64,000 nucleotides of DNA from Tritrichomonas musculus (GCA_039105265.1 JAPFFF010000008.1:4402001-4466000); one strand, 5' to 3'. Counted from the first letter of the stretch, positions 51,742 to 62,175 are shown. Program-made: numbers and translations. Notes: generated by a model from the sequence alone, not told the origin.

Positions 51742-51924
51742 TCAATTCAAAAATTCAAAAGACTTTTCATATGAAAAAGTGGATGATTGTAAAGTGGCTT
51801 TTTCATTAAATAAATTTTCTAATTCATTACACTTTTCTTGGGCTGATGAAGTTTGATCCCTGAGTGATTCAATGCATGAATTAATATTTTCAATTTTCTT
51901 GTTTTTTATTGATAAAACATAAAT
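51742..51924 (-). pseudogene. 3' gene remnant, coiled-coil-like
   Basis: A 60-codon open stretch on the minus strand without a start codon reads 'NKKIENINSCIESLRDQTSS', then 'AQEKCNELENLFNEKATLQS' and ends 'EFLN' before its stop. The composition is clearly coding-like and coiled-coil-like, and the segment upstream is AT-rich noise. It is likely the tail of a lost gene. An exon of an intron-bearing gene is less likely because no splice site is seen. Confidence 0.4.
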
Positions 51925-52172
51925 TTATTTAATAAAATGGTTTTCTATAAATTACATGATTTTAACAATTCATTTGGTAAATGTATCGCATTTTTGATAT
52001 ATTAATTAGGCGAAAGCTATAGACTTTTTTCAATGAAATATTGAACATATTATACTTGGTGAAGAAATTATAAGATGCATTTATGACTTATAATATTAAA
52101 TAATGAAGAAAAATATCATTAGTTTAATCTGAGTTTTATTTAATATATTTTGATATTTTTATATTAACAACA

Positions 52173-52245
52173 GCTTCTGTAGCTTAGTGGCTATAGCGTT
52201 CGCCTAGTAAGCGGAAGGTCGCGCGTTCGATCCGCGCCAGAAGCA
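52173..52245 (+). tRNA. tRNA-Thr (anticodon AGT)
   Basis: The 73-nt cloverleaf is complete: acceptor GCTTCTG/CAGAAGC with discriminator A, D arm with A box TAGCTTAGTGG, anticodon stem TTCGC/GCGGA with loop CTAGTAA (anticodon AGT), and T stem GCGCG/CGCGC with loop TTCGATC. It reads ACU (and, with A34 modified to inosine, ACC/ACA) threonine codons. No intron and no encoded CCA, as expected for a eukaryote. Confidence 0.97.
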
Positions 52246-52253
52246 TTTTTTTT
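52246..52253 (+). terminator. RNA polymerase III terminator
   Basis: Eight T residues directly follow the tRNA discriminator base. Confidence 0.85.
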
Positions 52254-52568
52254 CAAAATCATCTCTCTTCTTTTTAATTGAAATAAAAGTAAACAATTAA
52301 AAAACCTTTACAAGTGAAATATAATATACTTTTTTAATGTCTTTGAGAATTCATTATTTACTCAATGGTATGTTAATCTTTAATCATTTGGCATAATGAA
52401 ATCATAATATATGAAAATTATCTTTGTTATTAATTATATTTTCTTACTTTCATCTATTATTTCACAAGAAAAGTACATATTTCGTAGATACAAATAATAT
52501 TGTATCTTTAATATATCTCACAATAGCAATAAAAACTTAACGACTGATTAATTAAGAAAACAATCTGA
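52254..52568. other. Intergenic, nothing seen
   Basis: 315 bp of AT-rich DNA between the tRNA and the next minus-strand gene. Confidence 0.5.
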
Positions 52569-52898
52569 TTATTTTTTTGTTTTTGTCATTGATTTTTTTT
52601 GTTTTTTCTTCTTATCGTTCGAATTATAATCTACTGTTTCGGCGCTCATAAAGCAAAATGTATTTGCTTTTCTAATAATTAATTCTTGATTTACTAGCAT
52701 TCTCAGTGTTGGGACAAAAGATTTATCAATATCTTTAGAGCTTCCTTCATAATATGTATCAACATAGTTTCTAATTTTTTCTAGTGGAACCCATATTTTT
52801 TCTTCTGTAGATGATGATGATATTGCTTCGCATATAAGTTGTATTAGCTGTTCTGATACCTGCTTTAACTTAGGATCTTCAAGAAATATATTTTCCAT
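52569..52898 (-). CDS. Small hypothetical protein, 109 aa
   Basis: Reads MENIFLEDPKLKQVSEQLIQ from ATG at 52898; an upstream extension has no ATG. The middle ('WVPLEKIRNYVDTYY', 'FVPTLRMLVNQELIIRKANTFCF') has the helix-helix-strand pattern of a winged helix. The tail is lysine-rich (KKKKQKKSMTKTKK). No family is recognised; nucleic-acid binding is a guess from the basic tail. Confidence 0.6.
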   Translation of the reverse strand: MENIFLEDPKLKQVSEQLIQLICEAISSSSTEEKIWVPLEKIRNYVDTYYEGSSKDIDKSFVPTLRMLVNQELIIRKANTFCFMSAETVDYNSNDKKKKQKKSMTKTKK

Positions 52899-53204
52899 TT
52901 TGAATATATTCAATCAGATTACGATAAATATCTCAAATTTTTTACATATAATACATGTTTATCTCTGTTTATTTAAACATTGAAAAAATATTAATATTAT
53001 TTTTAAGTTTATTATATTATTAATTATAGTTTTTTATTTGAATTAACTTAATATCACATTTCTTCATTTGAAACATAATGGAAGAAAAAAAAAACTAATA
53101 AAGGCATTAATATTAATGTAATTGGCTATTAAAAAGTTTTTTTGAATAGCAAGGGATGTAACATTCAACCAGAATCACCTGAATTATAATTAAATGATCA
53201 GTGA

Positions 53205-53366
53205 CTCTATCGAAACTACAAACAATTATTCAAGAAAAAGAGTGCCCAGTTTACGCTTGAAGCAAGATCTCATGGAGAAAAACGCATTATACATGAAGAG
53301 GGGCAATTGACCACCAACATGTTGAAAAGTCATATGTCTTCAATTAAGAACAATAAGAACAATTAA
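53205..53366 (+). pseudogene. Gene remnant, unknown family
   Basis: 54 codons are open on the plus strand without a start codon: 'LYRNYKQLFKKKSAQFTLEA', then 'RSHGEKRIIHEEGQLTTNML'. The sequence is less AT-rich than its surroundings and looks coding, and weak coding-like sequence lies just upstream. It is probably debris of a gene or transposase, not identified. Confidence 0.35.
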
Positions 53367-54284
53367 TGGTTCTAAACCTTTTTTTGTTTATTTAACATTT
53401 GAACAAATAACAATTAAACCAAAATCAAATTATAAAAAGTTTTTTAAATGTAGCGTGAACTATCAGTTAAAACAGTTTTTTTATTCCTAAATTTCATTTG
53501 AGCTTCAATAAATAATATAGAAATTTATTTTTTGCCGATTTATATGGTAATATGCTGAATTATAACAGTTGACTTTTGTTTTTTTCGTCAGTACACATCA
53601 TTGCATATAAATAATACTCAAAAAAATTAGTACAACTCTATCATATACTAGTATTTTCAATTAATGTCTATTTATTTCAGGTAATTACCTGAAATTTCAG
53701 GCTGCCTGCCCAAAACAGAACGGCTATTAATATTTCCCCAATATTTAATAAGTAGATGATTGCTAAATCTATTAATTATAATTTAAGATTTGAGCACTTT
53801 TTGTTTCAAAATTTCTCGAAAAAGTTTTTTTACCTTAAATTTCCTTAAATTGGTTAAATGTTATAGTTAGTTATACAATTAAATTCACAAAATGCAAAAT
53901 AAAAAGGAAAATGGTCTGCAATATTTACTATTGAATCTGAAAATATTACATTTTCAAGTGATATCTGCTTTTAAAATATTTCATATTAGTCTGTATATCG
54001 CATTAGCTCTAATATTTGCATTCTTCTCCATTTAAATATTCATAAAAAGACAGCCTTAAATTTCAAAGATCATATTGAAATGAATCAAAAAGTTAATCTC
54101 ATATACATACAAAAAGTGAGTAAAAAAAAAAATGATAGCTCAGAAAATTCAACATCATTAAAAAGCAATGAATTCAAAAAGAAGAAAAAACATTTACTAC
54201 AATATTATATATCTATGAAGAAAAAGCTTCGTTGAATTATAATAAATAATATATAATTTCATAAAAAACAACAATAATAAAGAA
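53367..54284. other. Intergenic, one palindrome, no gene
   Basis: About 0.9 kb of AT-rich DNA. It holds a perfect 22-bp palindrome at 53674-53695 followed by a GGCTGCCTGCCC patch. Nothing else recognised. Confidence 0.5.
53674..53695. repeat. Perfect 22-bp palindrome
   Basis: The core TTTCAGGTAATTACCTGAAA is its own reverse complement, and one more base pairs on each side. It could be a dimeric factor site or a transposon footprint. Confidence 0.6.
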
Positions 54285-55532
54285 TCATTGAAGTGTTCTT
54301 GACAAAGGAGGCAAATTACTATGTTTTGGATTGTAATATCTAGGAATTGATGGTTTCTGAGTTTTTTGATTTTTCTGAATTGTCGGCATTGATGAAGGAA
54401 TCTTCACGCCTTTCAATACTTGCTGTTGAATTTGATTTAAAACATTGCTAGTTAAAGTAGTTTCAGGTGGAGGAAGGATTTTTTGCCAACCGCCAAATTC
54501 ATTAGTGAACATCACTTTTAGTGCATCAAAAATCATTTTTGTTTTTAAAGGTTCTTCAATAGGAAAAGTTACAGATAAACTGGGACGATCATTTAGCTCT
54601 AAAACGAAAGGCTCACCACGATGATTTATTAAAATGTCAATTCCACAAATGTGAAAATATCTGTCAATTGGAGATAAGTAAGGATGAGGAGGATTAGAAA
54701 ATTTTTTCTTTGATTCTCGGTTATCTAAAGAATAAAGATTAATATTGTGAATTATTTGTGGTAATAAAGCTATCATTGTTAATGCTACATCTTGCTTTAT
54801 TTTATTCCATAATGCAGAATTGTTTGGAATTAATTGAAGAACACTAGACGCTAGTCTACATATATTATCATGCTCACCACTTTTAACATTGACTGCTGTA
54901 TTCGTCAAATGCGAAAAATGATTATCGAGATTTTGGCAATTTGGTGGAGTATAAGGCTCTGAACAAAATCTCGCTAAGCCATCTTCATATATATATACTG
55001 TATACGGACTGACTTTTGATATTAATATATATAACCGAAAATCAAACTTATATCCATCAATTAAATAAGGAGAAATGTATCTTTGAATAATAGCGGATCT
55101 CGATTCACGAGAAACATCAAGCGAATTTTGAATTAAACGAATTCCAATTCCACTACATCCAGCGCGAGGTTTAAAAATCCAAGTTGCCTTTCCTTGTAAT
55201 CGATTATTCTCCAATAAAAACTCTGAATATTGGTAAGGAAGTTGAAAGGTTGTTGCAAAAAAGCTATAAAATGACGGATAGATGTTTTTCATTTTTTGGA
55301 GAGATTGAAAAAAGTTACTTTTATAGCATATTACGTCCATACCAGGTATTTTATTGATTTTCTGATACGGTAATAAATTAATATATTCATCTGTTGAAAT
55401 AAAGCCATCCCACCAAATTAATGCTGCTTTTGGATCGTTTGAAACCTGAATGAATTTCGTTCTGCCAATAGCAGTTTTGACAATTGGGTACTTAACCTTT
55501 TTAACATCGATTAAATACTGAGCGGGAAACAT
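54285..55532 (-). CDS. Tubulin-tyrosine-ligase-like (TTLL) enzyme
   Basis: The 415-aa product has the ATP-grasp core of the TTL family: 'WIFKPRAGCSGIGIRLI' (about 117-133, nucleotide-binding K and glycine loop), 'QRYISPYLIDGYKFDFRLYI' (about 150-169), 'HFSHLTNTAVN' (about 205-215) and 'GIDILINHRGEPFVLELNDRPSL' (about 297-319, metal-binding E and N). These enzymes add glutamate, glycine or tyrosine to tubulin tails; the K/R-FD-R signature fits a polyglutamylase-type TTLL better than classical TTL. It would act on flagellar and cytoskeletal microtubules. The C-terminus is a short P/Q/N-rich extension. The start is the first ATG of the frame. Confidence 0.92.
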   Translation of the reverse strand: MFPAQYLIDVKKVKYPIVKTAIGRTKFIQVSNDPKAALIWWDGFISTDEYINLLPYQKINKIPGMDVICYKSNFFQSLQKMKNIYPSFYSFFATTFQLPYQYSEFLLENNRLQGKATWIFKPRAGCSGIGIRLIQNSLDVSRESRSAIIQRYISPYLIDGYKFDFRLYILISKVSPYTVYIYEDGLARFCSEPYTPPNCQNLDNHFSHLTNTAVNVKSGEHDNICRLASSVLQLIPNNSALWNKIKQDVALTMIALLPQIIHNINLYSLDNRESKKKFSNPPHPYLSPIDRYFHICGIDILINHRGEPFVLELNDRPSLSVTFPIEEPLKTKMIFDALKVMFTNEFGGWQKILPPPETTLTSNVLNQIQQQVLKGVKIPSSMPTIQKNQKTQKPSIPRYYNPKHSNLPPLSRTLQ

Positions 55533-56021
55533 AAAAATTTGCTGTTACTCGTCGTTTTATTATTGCTAAATGATTTTCTGATATAACGAATATTTCTTTG
55601 AAATTTCTAAAAAACTAAAATTTTCATTTTAAATTAAAATAAGAAAATCTTTATAAATTCTTATGAAATACAGATTTAAATAATAGAATAATGTTTATTT
55701 AATATATATGATATTTAATAATCTTTAATTTACCTTATTATTCAACAAAACTTTTGAAAAAATTTAAAAATGAAAATTCAGTTCCATAGATTATCTCAGA
55801 AAATTGATAAAATTTTGTACAATCTATTCCAAATGCTACTCATCTGTTTAAAAGAGAAATTCAGGCCATTAACCACTCATAAAATGTATATAATAAATAG
55901 TATTTATATTTAAGAGCAATATTTAATGATAAATATCGAATTGAGGAAGATATAGAAAATTAAAATAAAAATATGAATATACTTCATATGTAACTGTAAT
56001 AATATTTTAAATAAGTTATCC
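55533..56021. other. Intergenic, no gene
   Basis: 489 bp of AT-rich DNA between two minus-strand genes. Nothing recognised. Confidence 0.5.
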
Positions 56022-56414
56022 TTAATGCCTTGATGAAGATTGCCTTTGTGATGGCGATAACTTATCATCTTCTTTGAAGTGACGTCCAATAGATATGTCC
56101 AAAACTTTGTATACTTCTCCGGTTGGTCCTGCATGCATTTGATCATTTCTGTCAGGACCCATTTTCAATTGGATGAGATTTGATGGTGAGTCAGAATTAT
56201 CATCTCCTATTGCGCCGTTTGGACATAAAGTTTTAATTTGTATTGTTGTATCTGTAAGATGCTTTCCGTTGAAAGTAAAATTGATCTTACTTGAATAATT
56301 ATAGGATTTACTTAAAACTCTGCTAATATCAGCTAAAGTTTCTTCACCTGAAAGTTCAAGTGCAAACTTTTTGCAGCCGCTGCCTTCAGGTCCATCAAAA
56401 AAGATTACCCACAT
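56022..56414 (-). CDS. Small ubiquitin-like-fold protein, 130 aa
   Basis: Residues 1-75 ('MWVIFFDGPEGSGCKKFALE', 'GEETLADISRVLSKSYNYSS', 'INFTFNGKHLTDTTIQIKTL') follow the beta-beta-alpha-beta-beta order of a ubiquitin-like fold, with a 'TFNGKHLTDT' hairpin in the place of ubiquitin's 'FAGKQLEDGRTL'. There is no diglycine at a processing site: 'GPTGEVYK' lies mid-way and the protein continues into an S/Q-rich tail ending SSSRH. So it is probably an embedded UBL rather than a conjugated modifier. No specific orthologue is recognised. An initiator lies just upstream. Confidence 0.65.
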   Translation of the reverse strand: MWVIFFDGPEGSGCKKFALELSGEETLADISRVLSKSYNYSSKINFTFNGKHLTDTTIQIKTLCPNGAIGDDNSDSPSNLIQLKMGPDRNDQMHAGPTGEVYKVLDISIGRHFKEDDKLSPSQRQSSSRH

Positions 56415-56424
56415 GAACTTTTTT

Positions 56425-56433
56425 AAAAAATGA
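56425..56433 (-). promoter_or_regulatory. Initiator of the ubiquitin-like gene
   Basis: The minus strand reads TCATTTTTT with its A at 56431, about 17 nt before the ATG at 56414, matching the trichomonad initiator. Confidence 0.5.
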
Positions 56434-57278
56434 TAATTTTGACAAAATTTAATATCAAATAAAAATCATTGAAAAAGTTTATATGTCGAAATTGAAATTC
56501 AATTAATGAAAGATTTATTACATTTATTAATTTTGTCAAGATATTATCAAATGATTGTTTTGCTCTAGCATTTGAATTTTTTATTTACGCACATATTATA
56601 CACTCGAGCTTTGATCTATGAAATAATTGGATATAAATATCACTTAATTTCGAGTTTTCCTACCATAAATATTCAAATTTATATAACAATTCTTCATTTA
56701 CTTAATAGAATATTTTAAAATTAAACTATTTGTCATTATTAACGACTCATTAATTAATAATACATTTAAAAAAGATTAATGATTCAATAAATCAAGGGAT
56801 TTTTGTTAAAAAAAAAAAAAAATAACAAATGGTTATTACATTATCACGTTAGTTAATACTATTAACTTAATAGCACGAGAAAAACATATTTGGCAAAATA
56901 TCATAAATACTATAGATAGAGATTAAATATACAAGTACTATATTTGACAAATTCTGTTTTTTTAATCAATTATAGATTAATGTTGATGTTGTCAATAACA
57001 TTTGTTTTTCTTTTTTCAAAAATATAAAATAGAAATCATTTTGTATGCTTTAATTTAATGATTGCAAAATAAAGCAAATCCCATTAAGATCTTTATATAT
57101 ATTTAAGCAAAATCAAGAACTATCAAGAACCCAGAATAATTTCAATTTACGTTCATAGAAGTCATTTCAATAATTTCAATAAATTTATTATATTTAAGTG
57201 AAAATTTTCACTTTTTCATTGTTTTTTATTGAATAGATTTATTACAAAAAGTTTAACCATTCAATTAATATAAAATCG
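56434..57278. other. Divergent intergenic region, no gene
   Basis: About 0.85 kb with a short A run near 56810. It holds the promoters of the ubiquitin-like and kinase genes; no motif stands out near the kinase ATG. Confidence 0.5.
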
Positions 57279-58712
57279 ATGATACCGTCTAAAATTAACT
57301 CTTATATTATTGGCAAACAAATTGGAAAAGGGAGTAATGGATTCGTTTATGAAGCTATCCACGAAAAAACAAAGATAAAAGTTGCAATTAAAATGATTCA
57401 GAAAACGAACATTTCATCGGATCACGACCAAATCCAGCTCAGGTTTTCCCGTGAAATTAATTTATTACAACGAATTAATCATATATTTGTTCCACAATTC
57501 TACCAAGTTATTGAAGATCCTTTGTATTTTTATTTGGTAATGGAATATGCTCCAAATGGCGATTTAGTTGCACTTGAAAAACCAGTAGATGAATATACAG
57601 CAAAAAACATTTTTTTACAGCTAATTATTATTCTTGAGTATTTGCATTACGAACAACACATCGCGCACAGAGATCTCAAAGCTGAAAACATAATACTTGA
57701 TAAATATAAAAATATTAGAGTTATAGATTATGGCTTGAGTAATTGTTTCACCGAAGATAATCCGCAATTAAAAACTGCATGTGGATCTCCACGTATGTAC
57801 TTTTTTAAACGAGCAAACAAATTAGCAAACATCAAAGAAATTGGTTGCTAGAACCATATATGAAAAAAAAAAAAAAAAAAATAGACTTTTCACATAGGAG
57901 TGAAAATAACAATATTTATATATCAAAAAACACTTAATTTCTTTTTTGGTCTTGCTTAATTGCTTGCTCGCTTCATTTGAAATATTTTCTAATTCATAGA
58001 TTATTTACCACCCGAAGTTGTAAAAAAACAGAAATATACAGCAGAGGTTGATATATGGAGTGCAGGAGTACTTCTTTATTATATTACAGTTGGTCATCTT
58101 CCATTTGAAAGCGATAATTTGCAAAGTCTTTTGGAAAAGATTGTTTATGCTGATCCTTACTTCCCTTCATTCATTTCTCCACATTTATCAAGTCTTTTAA
58201 AAAAGATGCTGACAAAACAGCCAGAAAATCGAATAACTATTGACCAAATCAAAAAACAAGAATGGTTTCCAACAGCCGACTTTTTGAGAATCAAAAAATT
58301 ATGCAATCAAATAAATTCTTTTAACGACGAAAACATAATTGATCAAGATATTATTGGTAAAATGAATGATTTTGGAATTGAAACAAAATATTTGAAACAC
58401 AATCTTATTTTAAAAAATTTAACTGATGAAACAGCTGCTTATCGTATGCTTGAAAGAGAAAAGCTAATCGAATCAATGAAAGATGATTTGAGACTAATCC
58501 AATGTTGTAAATTTGAAAAAATCAAAAAATCATCAAGTGAATCTATTAAAAGTATACCGACCAGCACGGATAATAGCAACAATCAAAATCATAACGGAGC
58601 TAAAATTAAACCTTTTCTTTCACCTAGAATTTTGTCTCGAAATTCGTCAAAATTAAATATTCAAAAACGTTTCTCCCATGAAGCTCTTAGTTTTTCTAAG
58701 AAAAAATCGTGA
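57279..58712 (+). CDS. CAMK/MARK-like protein kinase, two exons
   Basis: The exons are 57279-57792 and 58000-58712; joined they give 1227 bases, or 408 residues. Kinase domain about 8-262: glycine loop GKGSNGFVYE, VAIKM lysine, 'HRDLKAENIIL' catalytic loop, DYG in place of DFG ('IRVIDYGLSNCF'), activation end 'TACGSPHYLPPEV' formed across the splice, then 'DIWSAGVLLYYITVGHLPFE' and 'ENRITIDQIKKQEWF'. A UBA-like segment follows ('IIGKMNDFGIETKYLKHNLI', about 292-335), as in MARK/AMPK-family kinases, then a basic Ser-rich tail. It is an active-looking Ser/Thr kinase, perhaps of polarity or cytoskeleton control. ATG at 57279 is the first in frame. Confidence 0.92.
57793..57999 (+). other. Spliceosomal intron, 207 bp, in the kinase gene
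   Basis: The 5' site is GTATGT, exactly the trichomonad consensus GTAYGT. The 3' end is TCTAATTCATAG, resembling the fused branch/acceptor ACTAACACACAG. Removing it joins CCA-C to AT-TAT in phase 1. That restores the kinase activation segment ending and leaves a whole number of codons. Unspliced reading meets a stop inside the intron (57849-57851). Confidence 0.92.
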
Positions 58713-59229
58713 TGAAATCAATAATTGCCAATCTTATATATATAAATTGTATATAAGCAACTATTGATATATTTTCATTTATGATTTACGATTACAAATC
58801 GTTAAATCGTATTTGTATATAAAATTCACTCTAGTATGCTTTATTATGAAATATAATTTTATTATTATATACTTGAATAATAAAATGCATACTAGTTATT
58901 TTAAAATATATATGTTAACAATTCCTTATCTTTTTTATAAAAAAAAGTTATAAGCTTTTTTTATTTTGATTATAACTTTTAGAAGGATATTTAATTATCT
59001 CTTTCTTTTTTTCATGAATAAAAAAAAAGCATCAACGTTGATAGCACCATCATTGATAACATAATACATTATTAATTTGATTGTATGATAATTATATTAA
59101 AAAATCAAATTTAAAAAAACGTTTTGGTCAAAAAAATCGTTAAATTTTATTATTTTGATTTTCAAAGGCATTAACCAATTAAACATAGAAAATAAAATAT
59201 ATAAATCCGCTTAGAATTTCAACTTTCAG
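58713..59229. other. Intergenic, no gene
   Basis: 517 bp of AT-rich DNA between two plus-strand genes. TTTCAACTTTCAG abuts the next ATG and may be a divergent initiator (A at 59221). Confidence 0.45.
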
Positions 59230-62037
59230 ATGAGCCAGCCCGTGCTCGATAAAATTATTGGAAGCTCTCCTATTAGTCGAAGCAACTTATCAGTTCACTA
59301 CAAAACAGGTGCATGCGCATTTTCAAGTCATAGTTTTTTTTCATTAGTATTACCAAAAGATCAAAAGCGATATGATCTAGAGGTGGCCGATGATTGTCGC
59401 GAAATCACCTCCATTGCATTTTCCAATGGAGGGCAACATTTAGTTATTGGAGAAATCGGACCGAATGCTCGATTTTTCATTTTAACTTTTTCAGAGCAAT
59501 TTGATAAAATACTCACAAATGTAGAAACACGAACAAAAGAAAACGGATTTTCATGTTTAGCCATGAGTTCAGAAACGGGACGGTTAATTACGGTTGGCAA
59601 TGATTTGCAACCTTTTTTCTTACTTTGGGACACCAATCAACCACGACCGACATGCATTGGCTGTTACCATCTTCCAGTTATTCCCACCAATCTTCGCATA
59701 TCTGGGGATGGCATGTTTGCCATGGTTTCTGGCAACAAAATGCTCAAATTTATCGACACATCAATTCAATCGGGACCAACACCAGTTATACTCAAATCAC
59801 GCAATGTCAACATAGGCCAATTCAAAGACTCGAACTTCATTTCTTGCGCCATTTCAGTTGATACTCCATACTACGCATACGGACTAACAAACGATGGGAT
59901 TCTTTGTTCGTTAGATTCGGCCTCGATTCCATTTAACAAGACGAAAAACGCTTCAAATTTGATCGTTATTGTTCCCAATTACTTGAATTGCGGTGAAACG
60001 ACCTCGATATCGCTTGACAAGAAGATCATCTTGGTGGGAACTTCCTCTGGCTCAGTATTGGCCATCAAAAAAGAAAAAAACGGTCACAACATCTTCGGCC
60101 AATTTAGCTCAGAAGGCAAAGGCGTTGTAACTATCGGCATAGGCGAACGTTTAACAAGCGCAGCATACAGTGATGGCCATTTAATGTTCTGGCAAAGAAA
60201 GATAAACTCGCAGCCAATCTTAACTTTGCCCAGCCATCGCGGACCAGTCTGCGGCCTTTGCGTGATGAATGATTGCATTTTGTCGTGCGGAAGCGATGCC
60301 ACTGTTCGTTGTTGGAAGGTCCAAGTAAACAAGGCATTGATTGGCATTTCTTCCCAAGAACAAATTTGTTGTCGAACGATAACAAAAGTGGCAGACAATT
60401 ACGCTTCTATTCTAACCGGCGTCAGATGCATCGCCGCAAAAGATGGACTCGTTTTCGCAGGCGACAACGGCGGAAACCTCCACTTGATGAAGCTTGAAAA
60501 ACTCGAGGAAATAAAGAAAATAATCGAATGCTTCCAAGGTGTAATGTGCATCTCGGTCCATCCGGACCAGCCTTACGTTGGCACCGGCGGCGGGGATGGA
60601 AAAGCTCGAATTTACAAAATCAACAATGAGAACAAAAATTTGGCCTTAACCGTCTCAAAACAATACCATTCATCACCAATAACCGCCGTCGCTTTCACTC
60701 CAAACGGTTTCGTATCGACTTCTTCTGAAGGGATCCGTTTTTGTCAGCTCCCGTCGGGCGATGTTTACAGCTCAACGAACACGAGCGAGCCACTTTTGTC
60801 ACTCGCGACGATACCCAGTGGAAAAGCGGTTGTAACCGGCGGTTGTGACGGTTGTGTCTCCTTATGGCTTGTCAAGGATGGATCCTTGTTCCGCCGCCAC
60901 AAATTGTCACCTTCGTCGTACCCGCTGGCACTGGCGGTTGACAAGGCAGGCCTGTTCATTGCAGTTGCGCTTTCGGATGGAACGGCGCGCGTCTTAGATC
61001 TCTTTAGCGGTGATACCATTTATTCCTTCAATTCGCACGCAGGCATTATTACTTCCGTATCGTTCCATGAAAGTGACCTCTTGTTCTCGTCCTTCGGCGG
61101 AAGCATACTGAGGTGGACAATGCCTCAAGCAATCCACACAGCAATCACCGAAAGAATGGGCAGAGCCGATCAGCCTCTTCTTGACATTCTGAGGTCTTCA
61201 GAAAACTTACTTACGCCTCAAATGAACGAGTTGTCAGTCGGAAATTTGGCCGATAATAATTCAAACAGACTCGTTCGATCTGGAACGGTTATGAAAGGAA
61301 GTATGCCGGACAAAAATTGGGTGTTCGAAAAAATTGACAATAACAAACTTAGATCTGAAAAGCCTTTGGCCCAGGAAATTAACAGTAATCAAGAAGAAGA
61401 AGACGAAGAGGTCGAACAAACCGGTTTTGACGCACCAAGGCCAAGTGTGGAAGGTGAATATGAAACTAAGGTCGATGACATGGTTAGAATGTCTTTTATT
61501 AGAAGAAAAAAGGAGGAATTAAATCATCAAAACGAAACTAATAGTAATACTAATAGTACTACTACTAGTAGTAGCAATTTAAACGATATTAATAATGATG
61601 ACGAATTAAATAATACTAGTAAAGATAAAGATAAGAAAAGTGTTATAGCTAATGATGATAATGAACCTTCTGCTATTCAAAAGATTCAGCCACCAAAGAA
61701 AAAATCTGAGATTCCTCGATCAAAATATTTATCTAGTAATAATAGCAATAATAGCTCTATAAATATTTCTAATGATAAAGAGAGTGAAAATAGTAAAATT
61801 AAGGTTTCTTCAAGTAAAGCTGATGAAATGAATATGGCTGCATTAAACTTGAAAAACGCTTATGAAAAAGCAAGAGATTTACTTAGTATGAAACCTTCTT
61901 GTCCAGAAGAAATTGCTGCACAATCAATGATACAGAATGCTATGGATATGATTAAAAGAGATCTTTATGATGTACAAGCTGCTAAGCAAATTAAAGAATA
62001 TGCTCAATTTATTCTGAGCGCTGTTGATAAATTGTAA
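59230..62037 (+). CDS. WD40 protein of the WDR62/MAPKBP1 type
   Basis: The 935-aa product has tandem WD40 propellers over about 25-645. The opening 'TGACAFSSHSFFSLVLPKDQ' followed by 'REITSIAFSNGGQHLVIGEI' matches the first blades of WDR62/MAPKBP1, where a 'G-x-x-A-Y/F' strand precedes 'TALAFSPDGKYLVTGE'. Later blades are clear ('LSCGSDATVRCWKV', 'VGTGGGDGKARIYKI', 'VTGGCDGCVSLWLV'). Then comes an acidic and N/S-rich linker (680-860) and a helical C-terminus ('LKNAYEKARDLLSMKPSC...'), perhaps for dimerisation. Family members are scaffolds of JNK-type signalling and spindle poles; here the role is inferred only. The stop overlaps TAAA. The part coding for the linker shows strong AAT/AGT codon runs. 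Confidence 0.82.
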   Translation: MSQPVLDKIIGSSPISRSNLSVHYKTGACAFSSHSFFSLVLPKDQKRYDLEVADDCREITSIAFSNGGQHLVIGEIGPNARFFILTFSEQFDKILTNVETRTKENGFSCLAMSSETGRLITVGNDLQPFFLLWDTNQPRPTCIGCYHLPVIPTNLRISGDGMFAMVSGNKMLKFIDTSIQSGPTPVILKSRNVNIGQFKDSNFISCAISVDTPYYAYGLTNDGILCSLDSASIPFNKTKNASNLIVIVPNYLNCGETTSISLDKKIILVGTSSGSVLAIKKEKNGHNIFGQFSSEGKGVVTIGIGERLTSAAYSDGHLMFWQRKINSQPILTLPSHRGPVCGLCVMNDCILSCGSDATVRCWKVQVNKALIGISSQEQICCRTITKVADNYASILTGVRCIAAKDGLVFAGDNGGNLHLMKLEKLEEIKKIIECFQGVMCISVHPDQPYVGTGGGDGKARIYKINNENKNLALTVSKQYHSSPITAVAFTPNGFVSTSSEGIRFCQLPSGDVYSSTNTSEPLLSLATIPSGKAVVTGGCDGCVSLWLVKDGSLFRRHKLSPSSYPLALAVDKAGLFIAVALSDGTARVLDLFSGDTIYSFNSHAGIITSVSFHESDLLFSSFGGSILRWTMPQAIHTAITERMGRADQPLLDILRSSENLLTPQMNELSVGNLADNNSNRLVRSGTVMKGSMPDKNWVFEKIDNNKLRSEKPLAQEINSNQEEEDEEVEQTGFDAPRPSVEGEYETKVDDMVRMSFIRRKKEELNHQNETNSNTNSTTTSSSNLNDINNDDELNNTSKDKDKKSVIANDDNEPSAIQKIQPPKKKSEIPRSKYLSSNNSNNSSINISNDKESENSKIKVSSSKADEMNMAALNLKNAYEKARDLLSMKPSCPEEIAAQSMIQNAMDMIKRDLYDVQAAKQIKEYAQFILSAVDKL

Positions 62038-62175
62038 ATGTATATTAAAGATATATTTATTAATAATATTATTTATTGTTTAATTATTTTCAATTGAATT
62101 TTTTTAAAAAAATATTTAAATTAAAAGATAGGAAACTATTATTATATAACTTTATCAATAATATCAAATATTTTA

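Noticed and set aside
57793-57851. The kinase reading that continues to TAG at 57851 as a truncated kinase
   Set aside because: It ends in unrelated residues after CGSPR, while splicing at GTATGT restores the normal kinase sequence.
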